DNA of 59,930 nt from Zygophlyctis sp. KS116 (GCA_054661495.1 BAAFSQ010000030.1:1-59930); one strand, 5' to 3'; shown: positions 1 through 12,275, counted from the stretch's first letter. Notes: a model not told the origin generated them from the sequence alone. Made by a program: numbers and translations.

Positions 1-281
1 CGTCCTCTGAAGAGCTATCATCGCGCATTACCTTTTCATCTCTTGTTCTGGAAGATCGGCGAACAGGTGCATTAGCACAAGTCGTGTCCTTTAAAATTTC
101 TCTGTTTTTAACTGGTTTTCCTCTTTTAGCTCCTAAAGTTTATAATTTAAAAAGTACCTCTTTGAGATTTTGAATTCTTCTTTTTGAGTCGAGAGTCTCC
201 CTTTCCAACTGCATTCAAGAATTTCCAGAACGGGTCCCATTGTTTACTAGACTCTTCAGGTATTAATTGTTGACTATTCAT
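1..281 (-). CDS. 5' part of an unrecognised basic protein, cut by the window edge
   Basis: The start codon is at 281-279 on the minus strand, 43 nt downstream of the SCC3 stop in the same direction. One 25-nt GT..AG intron (133-157) interrupts the frame. After removing it, the frame stays open to base 1. The visible 85 or so residues are hydrophilic and lysine/arginine-rich (RGAKRGKPVKN, then RRSSRTRDEK), followed by an acidic serine patch, which looks like a disordered tail. No domain is recognisable. The rest lies outside the window. The intron and the unbroken frame support a real gene; function unknown. Confidence 0.5.
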
Positions 282-324
282 AAATTTTAAAAGAGAGCTT
301 TCACTAATTTTTAGTTTTTAAAGT

Positions 325-3300
325 TTACAATTCATCAAATTGAGCAAATCCAATGCCAATTGAATCAAATGATTGCCTTAAAACACCTCCTATTGCTCCT
401 AAGATTTCCCAAACAGAATTAATTTCTTCCATGGAATTTTTACGGCAATTAATCGATAATGGTTTTTCTTGGTCATTTGTGATTGTTAGATCACTGATTA
501 TACTATAACTCTTATTTGATTTAGAATCCGATTTTTGAAAAGCATTAAGATAAAAGACCAAATTATGACACGATTTTGTAAAAAAGGCAAAGACAGAAGA
601 CTGTAATTCAATTAAACGTTCGTTGCTTGATTCTTGCAAATATTTTGGCCACATTTTTAGTTGATTGATGATTAATTTCGTAAGGCTTCGTGCAGGTTCT
701 AATGATCCAGTAACACCAGAAAGGTAGAGATCCAGAGCAGCATCTACTCCCCCAAATAGAAAATGGCACAGCGAATCAACCTTTTCTTCAAATAAATCAT
801 CATATTTTTTTTTAGTCATTAACTCTTGAAATTGTTGAATCAGCACAGACTTCATCAACATTTCGGTAAGAGAATTCCAAGTTTTTCCAAACAAAGTCAT
901 GATGAGTGGCTTTGTATTAAGAGATGATATGTGGCCCGTCTCATCTTCAAGATCGGAAAGACCAAAGTATTTGGGGAAAATAGCGCCAAATTTTGAGCTT
1001 ATCAAAGAATGATTTAGAAATTGCATAAAGTGTAAGACTGATTTGAAAAGCTCTTGATGAATTTCGAGCTTCATTTCATTTTGATCAATTCCTTTTTCAA
1101 TCAAAACCTTAAAAAATGATGTGGGCTTAAAATTTAGAACAGACAGCGCAATTATTGATTTTTCCAATGTTTGTACCATTTTATTTTGAACCATTTCCGA
1201 TAATAATCGATTCGATCCTGTTTTTTGAGAAATACCCGAATTGAAAAATATAAACAGAGTCATTAGATTATAAATTGATGCAAATTTCAATCCGAGTGGT
1301 AACTCCATACCATCTGATTCATCTGACGTAATAACGGCTTCACAAATTGCAATAAGCCTCTCTACGTTTCGAGTACTTTCAGCAAAAGACTTTTCGTCGT
1401 CTGCTTGATTATCACACTGTGCTTTGAAGTAGAAAAATTGATCCTTCATTGCTACTTTTATTGAATAATCAACCAGAAGAGCGAGATTTTCAACGTCATT
1501 TTCGTTCAAATCCGCCGAAACAGTTAACATAGACAAGCATTTGTCTATTATACCGTGGAGAATAGACAAAAAAGAATTTTTTGTGAAACTAGAATCACCA
1601 ATCAGTGATATGTAGTCTTGAATTCCCAGTTCACATCGAAGAATATCAAATCGAATAAGAACTCCTCTAAGAGAGACAGCAGATTCAAGTTTACTAGATA
1701 TTTCAGAATCTCCAGCGAGAATTTCGTATTGAGGAATCAACTGATCAAATATCATTTCTATTAGTATATCTTTAATTGTTTCTTTGACAGTATCTAGTAT
1801 TTGGTGATTGTAAGCGTTATTTTTTTCATTTGGAGAAGAACCTTGATATCCTTGACTAGAAAATATACTTGGCAACGATCCTACACAACAAATCAAAACG
1901 TCTGGATTTATGTGTCTTGTACATACAAATTTTAATTCTGTAAGTAATTCATCGAATGCCTTGAAATTAAAAATTTTAAATAGTCTACCGAATACATCCT
2001 CAAATCTAAATAAACTTGCAAATCCATATGTTCAAACAATGCTAATGCTTCCATTAGTCTTTTGTTATTTCCTGTGAAAGAGTTTTTATATTTTTTCAAC
2101 AATAAAGGAAGAATCTTGATTAATTCACGTGTGATTGTTGATCTTTCCTCTTGATAAGACTTTTTCCTACTTGAATCACTCATGCGTAACTCTATGGAAG
2201 CCGAGAAGAGATATAAAAGACATAAATCCTCTTCCGGTGATAAAAAAGCAGGATCATTTTCACTGAATGACGTAGATAAATAGTCTCCCATACTTTGCCA
2301 ATCCTTAAACCTTAAAATCACACAAATTTACCTTGACGATTGGAACCGTTTCCGAAAGTGCCTTCACAGCCTCTTTTACGCCAGATATTCCAAAGGATAA
2401 ATCAGTTGCAACCCAATCTACGCTAAGCCATTTGAGCATTTCCTTTTGATCTTTTTCTTGCAATCTTAATAAATCTTCTTCCGCAAATGACATTTCTAAT
2501 TCGTCGTCCTCCACCTCTTGCGCTTCTAATGCAGATTTATTAATTTTGCTATTATCACTTTCAACAAGAATTTTGCAGAGGCAGTTCAGCTCCCATAATG
2601 ATTCCGAAGAAAAGTTACTCTCATCTATCAATTCCTGTTTTTCAGAGAGAATTTTTGGAATCATGTTTGCCGCCAAGGTTCTAACTTTTGGCTCTGTTTC
2701 AAATAACATGGTTACTAAGCCTTTTGAATCTGAATCATCCAATAGCTCAAGCTGGCTCATTTTCGTCATTACTTCAATTGCAACTAGTCTAGTGGATAAA
2801 TCATCATCGCTAGTAGCCATTTCATGAATTCTACTCTTGAATCTATCCAAGAATAATCTTAGATTTGAAAGATTAGATTCTGTTAATAAGATAGATAACC
2901 CTTTTATATACTCCAATCTAACTTGCGGCGCCTAAAATCAACATTTTTTTAATTACTTTATCAGCCAACATCCATCCGACATATCTCAAATATTGAGGAT
3001 CCATATACTTTTCTTTTAACCTTGACATCCAAGAACATATTTGGAATGCACATTCCGCACGTATCATAGAGTCTGAATCCCGACAACGATGAATAAAAAT
3101 CCTTATGTTTTAAATGAATAGTATTACCCTTCAAAAAAGTTATCTGTCCAACTTTCTAATTCGTCTTTTACATTATTCAAATCCAATATTTTCTTTTCTA
3201 ACAACTTCCTAGGCTCTTTCCCACTACAGGATCCTAATTGCAGCTCAACTAGATTCAAATCATCAATTGCCTCCTTTAAAAAATCACACAAGCTGCATTG

Positions 3301-3778
3301 AATTGTATTAGCTATGAATGTCGAGGAATGCCTAAAAGGCTTGAACCGCGAAGACGACATAGCGCCCAGCCATTGATACATTGATTGCCACAACCAAACT
3401 TTTTCTTCCAACAATCGACTTTTAATCATTAATTTCTCCAAGAATCCAACCAAATTCTTTTTGAATTTCTGATGGATTCTTCCCTTTGCCTTTGGAAGAA
3501 GCGGATATCCATTTTGCACGTCCTAAAATCAGCATTAAGATCATTAGAAATACCGGGTCAAAGTTTTTAAGTATTGCCGTCAAATGCTTATCAATTGCAT
3601 CAGAGTTTGATACCATTTCAGTTGTAAGAGACTCTGCAGCTCCAGAGGAAGCCAAAAACAAATTCAGTAAAATAGACAATGCCTCGTTCTTTTCAGTCTC
3701 GAATTCAGAAATCCACTCACGCACTTCTGCTTCAATAGCATTTTCATGGAACATTATGACCTGAAAAAGACTCTTCAT
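325..3778 (-). CDS. SCC3: Cohesin subunit SCC3/STAG (stromalin)
   Basis: This is the HEAT-repeat subunit of the cohesin ring, which binds the kleisin and DNA. It reads as six exons after removing introns 3523-3553, 3102-3127, 2932-2956, 2304-2331 and 1960-1988 (25-31 nt), giving about 1,104 residues. The start gives MKSLFQV, matching the STAG block where human SA1 has LFEVVK. FRHSSTF follows, and the stromalin conserved domain begins near residue 207 (FIHRCRD, then YLRYVGW, then QVRLEYIKGL). The long N-terminal tail of animal STAG is missing. SYF1 lies 94 bp upstream in the same direction. The family assignment is firm; the start is the first ATG of the conserved block. Confidence 0.93.
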
Positions 3779-3872
3779 TGTGGTTTCGTCACGAGTGGAA
3801 ATTAAAAATCGGCGCAGCAGCGCTCAGCCTAAAAACTTCTCATAAACTGAATTTTACTGTATATTATTACTC

Positions 3873-6609
3873 TTATTCTTCAGACTTTCTTTTCAATCCT
3901 CCAAACACTGCTGCAGGAACTGCAACAGTTTCTATCTCTTCATCAGAATCATCTAATGCGATTTCATCAGGGTTCATTATTGATTCCTGTGCGTTACCAG
4001 ATAAAATATCGCTAGGAGTTTCTTTAAAAGGCTCGGTGACTGTGGCTCTCACAAATCCAGGGAGAGCTTGGGATTGCTGTTCTGCAATTACCATGGCTTC
4101 TAGGTCTGCCATGGATTTGGGCTGTTCTGATTCTGAAGGTACTTGAGGGACTACTGGTATTTCTTGTCCTGCTCTAGAAGCTGCTAGAAGTTTAGCAGAC
4201 ATATATGCGGCCTGTGAACTGTATTTGGATTGTACAGATCGCTTAACTCGGAGCATCTCCTTAAATGTTTCTTCATTTCCATACTTGACTTCAAAATCTG
4301 ACCATGTTTTCCAATAGTCTGGGTTGATTTCAGGATCAGCCATTTGACATCCATGAATATAAATAGCTCGAGCCCGGTCGACTTCTCCAAGTTTAATTTC
4401 TGTGGATGCAAAGTCAAGACATATTTGACGGCATTCATTATCTGGTAAAATTTCAATTGCTTTTGAGTAAATGTCTCTTGTAGAAGAGAGGCCAAAGAAA
4501 CTAGCAGCTTTTGCTAAATAGATTTCGAAAACTTTTAAGCGATCTTCTTCAGCGACAGTTGTAACAGCACGATCATATAAGCTCATGGCTCTTCTAGCTA
4601 ATCCGTAATCTTCCTCTAGTTTAGCATATCTAGAATGTTACTTAATGAAAAACATACCTTAAAAAAATTGATTTAGCAACATTTGCAGGAACCTTTTCTA
4701 ATGCATGCTCAAACAAATCACGAGCTCTTTCCATTTTTGTGCCTTGGTATCGTGCTATAAATTTGTTTAAATATACATTCCAAATATCAAAAGCTACAGG
4801 ATATCCAAAAACATCTATTCCTCTTTCATATACTCTGAAACTCTAAAATTAAGCTGGTTGTATTTACCTCTTCAAAAAAGTTTTTTTCCTCTAAAAATGA
4901 TGCATAATTTAAAATTGTCTGGGGAATTGCAATTTTCAGTTCAATTATTCGATCATATATAGATTTTGTACTTTCAATCGTGCCTATAGCTTCCTCAATA
5001 TCAACATATAAACACCATAATTTGAGACTTTTGAATACTCTTTGCGACGGATCTTTTCTGTCATCATCATATCTAATAGATTGTATGAAAGATGCAGATC
5101 CTTTTGGAGATGCACAAGCTCTGGAGAGCAACTCTGAGGCACGTTTTTCTTCGCCAGCATCCAACTCCATCTCGGCATATGAGCACCACATTTCAACCAA
5201 ATCATCAGCGTTTTTAAAAGAAGCAGTGACTGCCTTTTCATAAACGCTCCTTGCAGATTCTATACCCAGTTCATTTTGAGAGAACTTTGCAAAATCGTTC
5301 CATAGAGAGGGCAAACTTCCTACAGCTTTCTTACAATTAATTGTACTCAATGCAGTATTATAAGTTTCCTCGACTTGCTTAATATTTTCTTTTTCTTTCC
5401 ATAAAAGAACTCTAGATTTCCATTCGGAAACATTATGAGGGTTTTGCCTTAAAAGAACTTCATTCAACAAAAAAGGTCGACGTTCCATCAACCTCTCAAA
5501 TCTTGCCAATCCCATGTCCACTTCATATTCTTCAATATCTTTTGTGCCAGACTCTAATCCTTCCATTTGAGCAGCCAGAATATCCTCTTCGGTCTTTGCA
5601 TATGTATCAAACACGAGCGAAAAATCTCTTAAAGTGACAACAGAAGCCAAAGCTTCTTCATATACATCTCTGGCCTTTTCCCATTCCCCTTTAAGTATCC
5701 ACCATCTTGCCAGAGAAATCCAAATTTTACCGACTTGATCAGTGAATCTAGCAATCCCTGCTCTTAATATAGTATCTACATCTAGTGATTCTAGTTTTCC
5801 TCCTTTTAAAATCATTGATTGTTCCATTTCATCTGGATATTCAGTAACTAAATCTGCCAAGTGACTCCATAATTGAAAATTGGATTTTCCAGAAGTAGAT
5901 TTATATCCTAAAACTTTTAGAGATTTTAGATGCTTACCTGGAGTTGATAATACCTTTGCCAAAACTTTTGCAGCCTCTGATGGCCTTGGAGGATCCATTT
6001 CTAGTAAAATATCAACATAATCTTCCAACGCATTTGGTTCAATTTTCAAATACCTCTTCCAAATCCTTACACAAGTTTCTCCTGCAACTTTTTCTGCAAA
6101 TTCCTATTAATTATCCATATTTGAAAGATTACAAGATATAAAATCCAAATCATTGGATGTTGAGTTAATGGTAAAGCCTGTAAACTAGAATCAAAAACTC
6201 TTCTAGTCTTTGTAATTAAGTGATCTTGTTTAATCAAAAACACGGCATACATTGCCCAAATAATTGGAAATTTATGACAATAAACCAGAGCTTTTTGAAA
6301 CAAAATTTCAGTTATTCTCCATTCAGGATCATCAAAAGGAATAATATGTTTATAATTGACAAGATCCTTGATTTTATGAATAACTGCATATTTAGCGTTT
6401 GACTTTACTGGCTTATCGGGGAATTCCAAGAGTCTTTTCAGTCTAAAATCCAAATATCGTTTCCATAACTTAAAAGATCCGGGAATGTTTGAGAGTGCTC
6501 TTTCATAAATCTTAATCTTTTCCTGGTCTTCACATTTGTCCAGATAAGAGATCCAAGCCTTTAGAGACTTTGGATCTCTTAACAGAACCTCTTCAAATTC
6601 AATCAACAT
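3873..6609 (-). CDS. SYF1: Pre-mRNA-splicing factor SYF1 (XAB2)
   Basis: This is a HAT-repeat scaffold of the NineTeen/Prp19-associated spliceosome. Four exons are joined over introns 6103-6131, 4843-4867 and 4630-4657 (29, 25, 28 nt), giving about 884 residues. Diagnostic blocks include RRVFDSSLQALPLTQH, RFTDQVGKIW, WEKARDVYEEAL, VLLRQNPHNVSEWK, YERGIDVFGYP and the C-terminal VPAAVFGGLK, which matches XAB2 VPAAVFGSLK. The length matches the family (about 855). It is divergent from ORC3, sharing a 149-bp promoter region. It is a component of the machine that must cut the unusually short introns of this genome. Confidence 0.96.
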
Positions 6610-6724
6610 TTCTCTTGAGACTTCCTACACCGAAAACTTGAATATATAGAATAGTATCCTACACCGGGAGCAAGACCCTGTTTTATGGTCTGTTTGGTGC
6701 TTGGATTGAAAGAGCGGCGTAAAA

Positions 6725-6750
6725 TTTTCGCGGTTTAATTTGGCGGGAAC
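6725..6750 (+). promoter_or_regulatory. Two E2F/DP-like sites upstream of ORC3
   Basis: TTTTCGCGG at 6725-6733 and TTTGGCGGGAAC at 6739-6750 match the E2F/DP consensus TTTSSCGC. The second ends only 8 bp before the ORC3 start codon. They lie between the divergent SYF1 and ORC3 genes. E2F control of origin-recognition genes is known in animals, plants and some early fungi; its use here is an inference from the motif and position. Confidence 0.6.
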
Positions 6751-6758
6751 GAAACAAG

Positions 6759-9003
6759 ATGAAAGTCGATAATATAACTCAATCTGTGACTCTTACCTAT
6801 GATAAAACTAGTGCTAATAAGATGCCGAAAAGTATTAAAAATGGCGATAAATCATGGGCCTTGAGAAATGAAATCCTTAAGAGAAATCTTGAAAAGTTTG
6901 ATTCTGTGATTAAAGTAAGAATATCAAACTTATAAAAGAATGTTTTAAATAATTGTCATCAGGAGTCTATTTCAGATATTGATAAATTTGTTGAAACCGC
7001 TGAAATATTTAATACTCAAATACAGACTGGGTTAATATTTGGTGGAATGAATGCTAGTTCCGATCATGAAGTATTGTTCACTAGGCTCTTTCAAAATATT
7101 GTTAAAAATGGAAATTATTATGCGTCACTGGCTAGTAAAGATTGCCCAAATTTAAAAATCACTATAAGGAATTTGATTGTGCAATTTCTGGGATTTGAAA
7201 AGGAATTGGAAAATGAGAATATTGAGCAAGATGTATATTTTTTATATAAAATTAATAGTCGTTTGAACATGTGTTCAATTACAGTCGTGAAAAGGTAATT
7301 TATATCAATTTATCAATAGAATTGTATGCTATCCACTCATGACATGAAATTATTAAGTGAATGGTATGATTGGAAGTCTGCTGAAAAGGGGCCTTTTAAA
7401 TTTGTATTATTTATTGAGGATTTTGAAGCGTTTGAATCAAAGTTGATTGTTGATCTGATTTCTATATTATGGTATTAATTCTTTAATAATTTCAAGTGAA
7501 CATGTTTTGGAAATTCCATTGGTCCTATTGATTAATGTTGCTACAACTGGGCTAGGATTTCAGACAAGTCTTCCAATATCTATTTTGGCAAAATTGAAAA
7601 CTGTTAATTTTCAATTATCAGCATCAAATGATTTGTTAAATGCATTGGTGGAAAAGGTAGATGAGTTAAAATAATTTAAAAGGTTTTTATAGAGCCGGAA
7701 ACTGGCATGAAGTTGGATTCAAAGACTTTTTCTCAAATACTAATGCAATATCAGCTTTATGACTTATCCATTCATTCCTTTTCAAATAATATCAAGGTAT
7801 TTTGAACTTTTAAACTAGTAGTTATGTTATATGATTCACTATTATAATAATCCATTAAGTATTTTAGCACATAGCAAAGAATTTGATATTCAGAGTGTAC
7901 TGGGCCACAATGAGATTGAATCACTACGCATGCAAAAGTCATTTATGGAGTATAATCTTTTTAAAATAATAATATTAGGCACATGGATAAACTTGCAGAA
8001 GAAGGCGAAAAAGAAGAAGTACGAAAACTAATCCAGGACGACCAATATTTTCTGCAACGAATTCCACATTATTTGAAAGACTTGACAAAATATCACAAAA
8101 ATTACTCAAAGGCATTTCAGTGTTTGGTAAAATTGCAGGCGACAATCAATAATCCAGCTCTTAGGAGACCTCTGCGTCGCCTTTATGAGATATCATTAAA
8201 TAATGGTCTCGATGATTTGCTGCGTACATTATTTCAGATTTTCAGGTAAATTAATGATTTTAATAAATATAGTAAAAAGCCTGTTTCTGATATAAAAAAG
8301 TATTTATGCTCTTGTATTGAAGTGTTGGAGACTGATCACAAAGAATTCAAGGATACTATAGATTTATTTACAGATTCAGTGAAAGGACTTGATAAATTCA
8401 AAGATGAGTCTGAATCGGAAGAAGAATCCGAAGAAATTATTTCCAATTCAGTGATTGATCAAATTGTGATCAAAAAACAGCGAACCACTAATATTTCAAG
8501 AAGAACTGCTATTGATAGTGCTCTAGATACAGTTCATGTATCTCAAGAACAGTCTCTAGTCAAAGGAATAATTTTAAAACTTTGTGATTTCTTTTCAAAG
8601 TACTTGGGTCATTATTCTGGCGTTTTATGGAATGAAATCATTTATTTCAATGATTTCAGAAGGATACAAAAAGCTTTTAACCCATCTACTCGCTTAGCGA
8701 TACATTCTGCTATTACCAATCCAGGCTATTTTCTTGAAACCAGTGAACAATTTGATATTACTATTCTTCACAAGTTATACCTAGAATGCGGAAGACTTAT
8801 CAACATGTATGATTGGTTTATTGCATTCAAAACCATGATTGATCCTAATTCCTGCCTTTCTGAACAAGAGGCTCAGTAAATTACAAATTTTAACATTTAG
8901 AATAAGATTTATGAAGGGGACGTCTGAAATGCAACTGCTTGGATTCATAAAGCCAACAGAGCGTAAAGCTGATCATGTAGAACGTCTTACATGGGGAATA
9001 TAA
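6759..9003 (+). CDS. ORC3: Origin recognition complex subunit 3
   Basis: ORC3 is part of the six-subunit complex that marks replication origins and loads MCM helicase. Nine exons join over introns 6915-6962, 7295-7357, 7472-7496, 7657-7682, 7797-7821, 7950-7978, 8246-8272 and 8876-8900, giving about 658 residues. Family blocks are [11 protein letters not shown] near the N-terminus, [52 protein letters not shown] and the terminal [11 protein letters not shown] then HVERLTWG. Human ORC3 ends [19 protein letters not shown]. The second intron (63 nt) is less certain: a 25-nt splice there would give a stop. Convergent with the p24 gene. Confidence 0.94.
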
Positions 9004-9101
9004 ATACTAATTCCAGTTAAAAATCTCTAAAAATTCCTGGGTAATTTAAAAAAGGTTTTATTAAGGCTAAATAAGTTTCTATAATTTATTTGTTACTAGT
9101 T

Positions 9102-9760
9102 TTATACCTTTGACTTGAAGTAATTTCTCAAGTACCAAATTTCCCAAGCCCCTACAGCCAAGAATGAAATCATTGACATAAGTCTAAAATTCCGAACACG
9201 TTCATTTGTAGCCTCTGAGTTATAATAAAATCCAAAAATTACCATTTAAATCTCTCATGAGTCTTTCCTTTTCATTCAAATTATTCATTTGCTTTATAAC
9301 CTGATCCATCAAGTCTTCCAAATTAACCATTTGATTTTCATTTTCAGACAACTTTTCATTTGTTGAAATTAGTGGATGTGAATCATCAATGACATCAATT
9401 TCTAGATTTACAGACGCCGTTGCACCTTCATCACCACGAAAAACTATACAAAATTCAATGGGCGTATACCAGTTTGTGTTTGTAAACTTGAAGTCATAGT
9501 CCTTTCCAGGCGATAAATTCAATTTAGACCAATATTTAGAGTTATCTCCTTCAGTATCTTCAATCTGTAATTTAATACATTAGTAATACAGTAAAATCCA
9601 TACTTCCACGGTCCGCAGTTACTTTTAACTTTCCCTTGACAGTCATGTCTGCTGAAAACACAGATTTTAAACATTTTCTACTTCCAGCGGGAGAGGCGGT
9701 CGTTTTAAATCTGAATGCGAGACCTGCGCCTATTTGCAACAGAAACAAGAGCAAAAACAT
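9102..9760 (-). CDS. p24/TMED family cargo receptor (emp24/GP25L)
   Basis: This is a type I membrane protein of COPI/COPII vesicles cycling between ER and Golgi. Three exons (introns 9565-9589, 25 nt; 9215-9242, 28 nt) give about 201 residues. There is an N-terminal signal peptide (MFLLLFLLQIGAG), then a GOLD domain with YTPIEFCIVF, a short coiled coil ending RDLNEATNERVR, one membrane span (MSMISFLAVGAWEIWYL) and a short tail, RNYFKSKV, with the aromatic and lysine coat-binding signals typical of p24. The chosen start begins the signal peptide; longer in-frame readings start within the promoter repeats. The subfamily cannot be assigned with confidence. Confidence 0.9.
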
Positions 9761-9776
9761 TTTTAAAAATTGGATC

Positions 9777-9897
9777 GTCCGACCTACGCTTTCCCATGGA
9801 CTCTTGGGCGATTGTGTGTGGTCCAACCTAGGCTCGGCCATTGACAGACACACAGACTTTAGCCATGGACGTGTCCAACCTATGCTTTACCATTGAC
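9777..9897. repeat. Three 25-bp imperfect direct repeats in a bidirectional promoter
   Basis: Copies at 9777-9801, 9821-9845 and 9873-9897 share the pattern GTCC-R-ACCTA-N-GCT, three or four variable bases, then CCAT-K-GAC. Start-to-start spacing is 44 and 52 bp. They fill the gap between the divergent p24 gene (start 9760) and the lyase gene (start 9914). A tandem transcription-factor site array is the simplest reading; the factor is unknown. Confidence 0.75.
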
Positions 9898-9913
9898 ATA
9901 TAAACACACGGAA

Positions 9914-10835
9914 ATGTTGATTGCAAAACGATCGTGGTTGTATATTCCTTGCTCAGATCCTAAAAAAATTCTGAAATCATTCTCCCTCAAGAATGTAGAT
10001 GCACTCATATTTGATCTAGAAGACTCTGTTCCATTGAATGTAAAGGTAACTTTAATATATTAACGGCAGGCAAATGCAAGATCGTATCTGTATAATACAG
10101 AATTGTCCGGAAATCAGTACACTACTGTTAGAATGAATGCAATCGGATCGTCTTTTGAAAATGAAGATTTGGAATTAATTAAAAAGAAATCAGGAATTCA
10201 TGGTATAGTTATACCAAAGGTTTCATCGGTAAATGATTTAGAAGTGGTGTACAATGGGATTAATGGGAGGAATTTTGATTTATATCCGTGTATAGAATCT
10301 GCAAAAGGTCTGTTGAATATAAAGGAGATTTTAAAGGATTCAAGGATTAAAGGTGTTTTTTTTGCTGCAGAAGATTATTGTGCTGATGCTGTAAGGAAAT
10401 TTATAGTAATTATAGGGATTATTAAGAACTGAAGGAAGAAGAGAACTATTATATCCTAGACAAAAGGTTTCATCAGTAGCGGCTGCATATGGAATAGAGT
10501 CTATAGATATAGTTTGTATAGATTATAAATCAAATAAAGTCTTGGAAGAGGAATGTAAAGAAGGGAAGGAATGGGGGTTTACAGGGAAACAAGCAATTCA
10601 TCCTTGTCAAGTAGATATAATTCAAAAAGAGTTTTCTCCTTGTAAATTACAAGTGGTACTTTTACAAAAATTAAAATTCTAGGATAAAGCTCTTGCCATT
10701 ATTAAAGGATATCAAGAATGTGTAAAAAAAGGATTGGGAGCATTTAATCTGGATGGAATAATGGTAGATATGCCAGTGGTTAAATGGGCTCAAAAAATTC
10801 TAGAAAGACATGATCAAATTCAGAAATTGAAATGA
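9914..10835 (+). CDS. CitE-like lyase, CLYBL (citramalyl-CoA lyase) family
   Basis: A HpcH/HpaI-type TIM-barrel enzyme. Four exons (introns 10046-10069, 10391-10415, 10656-10682; 24-27 nt) give about 281 residues. It starts RSWLYIPCSDPKK as in the CLYBL family (YVPGNDEKK), followed by DALIFDLEDSVP, whose acidic residues bind Mg2+. Further matches are GIVIPKVSS, FFAAEDYCADAG, RRELLYPRQK, GFTGKQAIHPCQV and the terminal GIMVDMPVVKWAQ. Human CLYBL cleaves citramalyl-CoA in mitochondria and protects vitamin B12. No clear mitochondrial presequence or SKL ending is visible here, so the compartment is unknown. It ends 12 bp before the convergent SWIRM gene. Confidence 0.88.
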
Positions 10836-10847
10836 TTAAAAACAATT

Positions 10848-11623
10848 TTAAAATGGCTTTTGATACTTTTCCAGAAATTTTTTCCATTCTTGATTTGTTG
10901 AAGTTATCCATCCCAAACCGTAAAACCATTCATAAATTGCTGATACTTTGTTGACATCAATTCTAAACCAATTTTGAGCATCTCTCTTTCTTAAAGGTCC
11001 AATTACAAATGATGCAGTGATGATTAATTTCTTAATCTTCAAGTAGACCTCTGGCATTAAGCGAAGAGTCGCACATGCACTTAATTCTTCTCTTGTTAAT
11101 TCAGATATTCCAATCGCATCATCAGGTATAATGAGTTTTGTTGAAGCAGCTAATTTACTTTAAGAATGAATAATATACCTTTCCAAACCACATCACGGGC
11201 ATGGGCAGTATTCTTGAATTGACTCAAATCAATTGATTCGTAATTCAATAATTCTTCCTGCAAAGAAGCAGTATTTACAAAATCTACCAGTGATCTTGCA
11301 TGCACTGGCGGATAAGATCTTTCATGCGCATCTTCAGTCTTTCTTCCAATTTTCAAAATTTCAGGATCGGCTGGTGTAGAGCATTGATCTCTTAGACTGG
11401 AGTATAAGCACACCCAAGGATTACTTCTATAAAGCTCAAACGTATCTAGTGAAATAACGTCTTCCTGCAGGGGCTTTGGTGACCTATGCGGAGAATGGCA
11501 TTTTCTCCTTTTAATTGACGGAACTAGAAAATCATCCTGGGGAGATGAATTAAATGAATTGAAATCAAAATCATGCTCAACTGGATGATCGGCATTAGCA
11601 TTAATTAGCAAAAGATCTTTCAT
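10848..11623 (-). CDS. SWIRM-domain chromatin protein (FUN19/Laf1-like)
   Basis: Two exons (intron 11150-11178, 29 nt) give about 248 residues. The N-terminal half is low in structure, with a basic patch (SIKRRKCHSPH), NPWVCLYSSLR and PPVHARSLVDF. The C-terminal SWIRM fold (about residues 170-245) carries LTREELSACATLRLMPEVYL, the conserved FRIDVNKVSAIYEWF and GWI. VVWKG just before it recalls the VEWKG of fungal FUN19/Laf1 proteins, which associate with histone deacetylase complexes; ADA2 has the same fold, but no SANT or ZZ domain is present here. The first ATG lies inside the end of NTAQ1, giving a 23-bp same-strand overlap, and no later in-frame Met precedes the conserved region. Confidence 0.8.
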
Positions 11624-12213
11624 TCTCTGGAAAGCGGCAAAAAACCTCCTGGACCACAACCTTGCCAAATCCGGTGGATGGAGTCATATCGATAAATCTA
11701 TCCAAATTATTCGTCTCTGCTCCTGATCTAATTAATGGTGTTTTGGGCGGAGGAGAGAGCCAATCTGTTCCTTTTTTCTAATTTTTAAAATAATAATATT
11801 ACCATATGCGAGCGATCAGAGGCAAAATGCTTTATATAATCTGATCCTGACACGATCCGAAATCTTGGTTCAAGATTTGGAGGTAATTCTACTTTTGGTC
11901 TGAATGCAAAATTAACATATTTTTCAAATTGAATAGGGATCCCGAGTTGAGAGTCAAAATCATAAACTAGCCAATCTGATGATTTTGCAACGCAGATGAC
12001 ATGATAGTCCCAAATTACTGGATGACCAGATGGTGCACTTTTCTGACACCAAATGGGAACTGATCTATTGGCGTTTGAAATAAAGACAGCATATATTTTT
12101 TCTAGTTTTCCTAAATCTCCAAGAGACTTGATCAAATGGTAAATGTTTTCTTCGCAGTAGCATTTTGTGTATAAAAGAGATGCTTGCTCCAGTGCTGATT
12201 TAAGAGTTGCCAT
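11601..12213 (-). CDS. NTAQ1: Protein N-terminal glutamine amidohydrolase (NTAQ1/WDYHV1)
   Basis: NTAQ1 deamidates N-terminal Gln to Glu, the first step of the arginine branch of the N-degron pathway. Two exons (intron 11778-11802, 25 nt) give about 195 residues, close to human NTAQ1 (205). The catalytic Cys lies in YTKCYCEENIYHL, the catalytic His in the name-giving PVIWDYHV, and the Asp in YDFDSQLG. FASDRSHM, DWLSPPPKTPLI and TPSTGFGKVV match the C-terminal part. The stop (11603-11601) lies inside the first codons of the downstream SWIRM gene. Confidence 0.96.
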
Positions 12214-12275
12214 GAATTTGACTCTGCTCAGTAAACTCAGAAATTCAAATGATAAAATTTAATGTCCTACATGTT

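Noticed and set aside
7295-7319. A 25-nt intron in ORC3 at this place
   Set aside because: It has typical size, but the next exon then meets a stop after nine codons. The 63-nt reading keeps the frame, although it remains uncertain.
9761-9853. Longer N-terminus of the p24 protein
   Set aside because: It would put an arbitrary tail before the signal peptide and is encoded by the promoter repeats.
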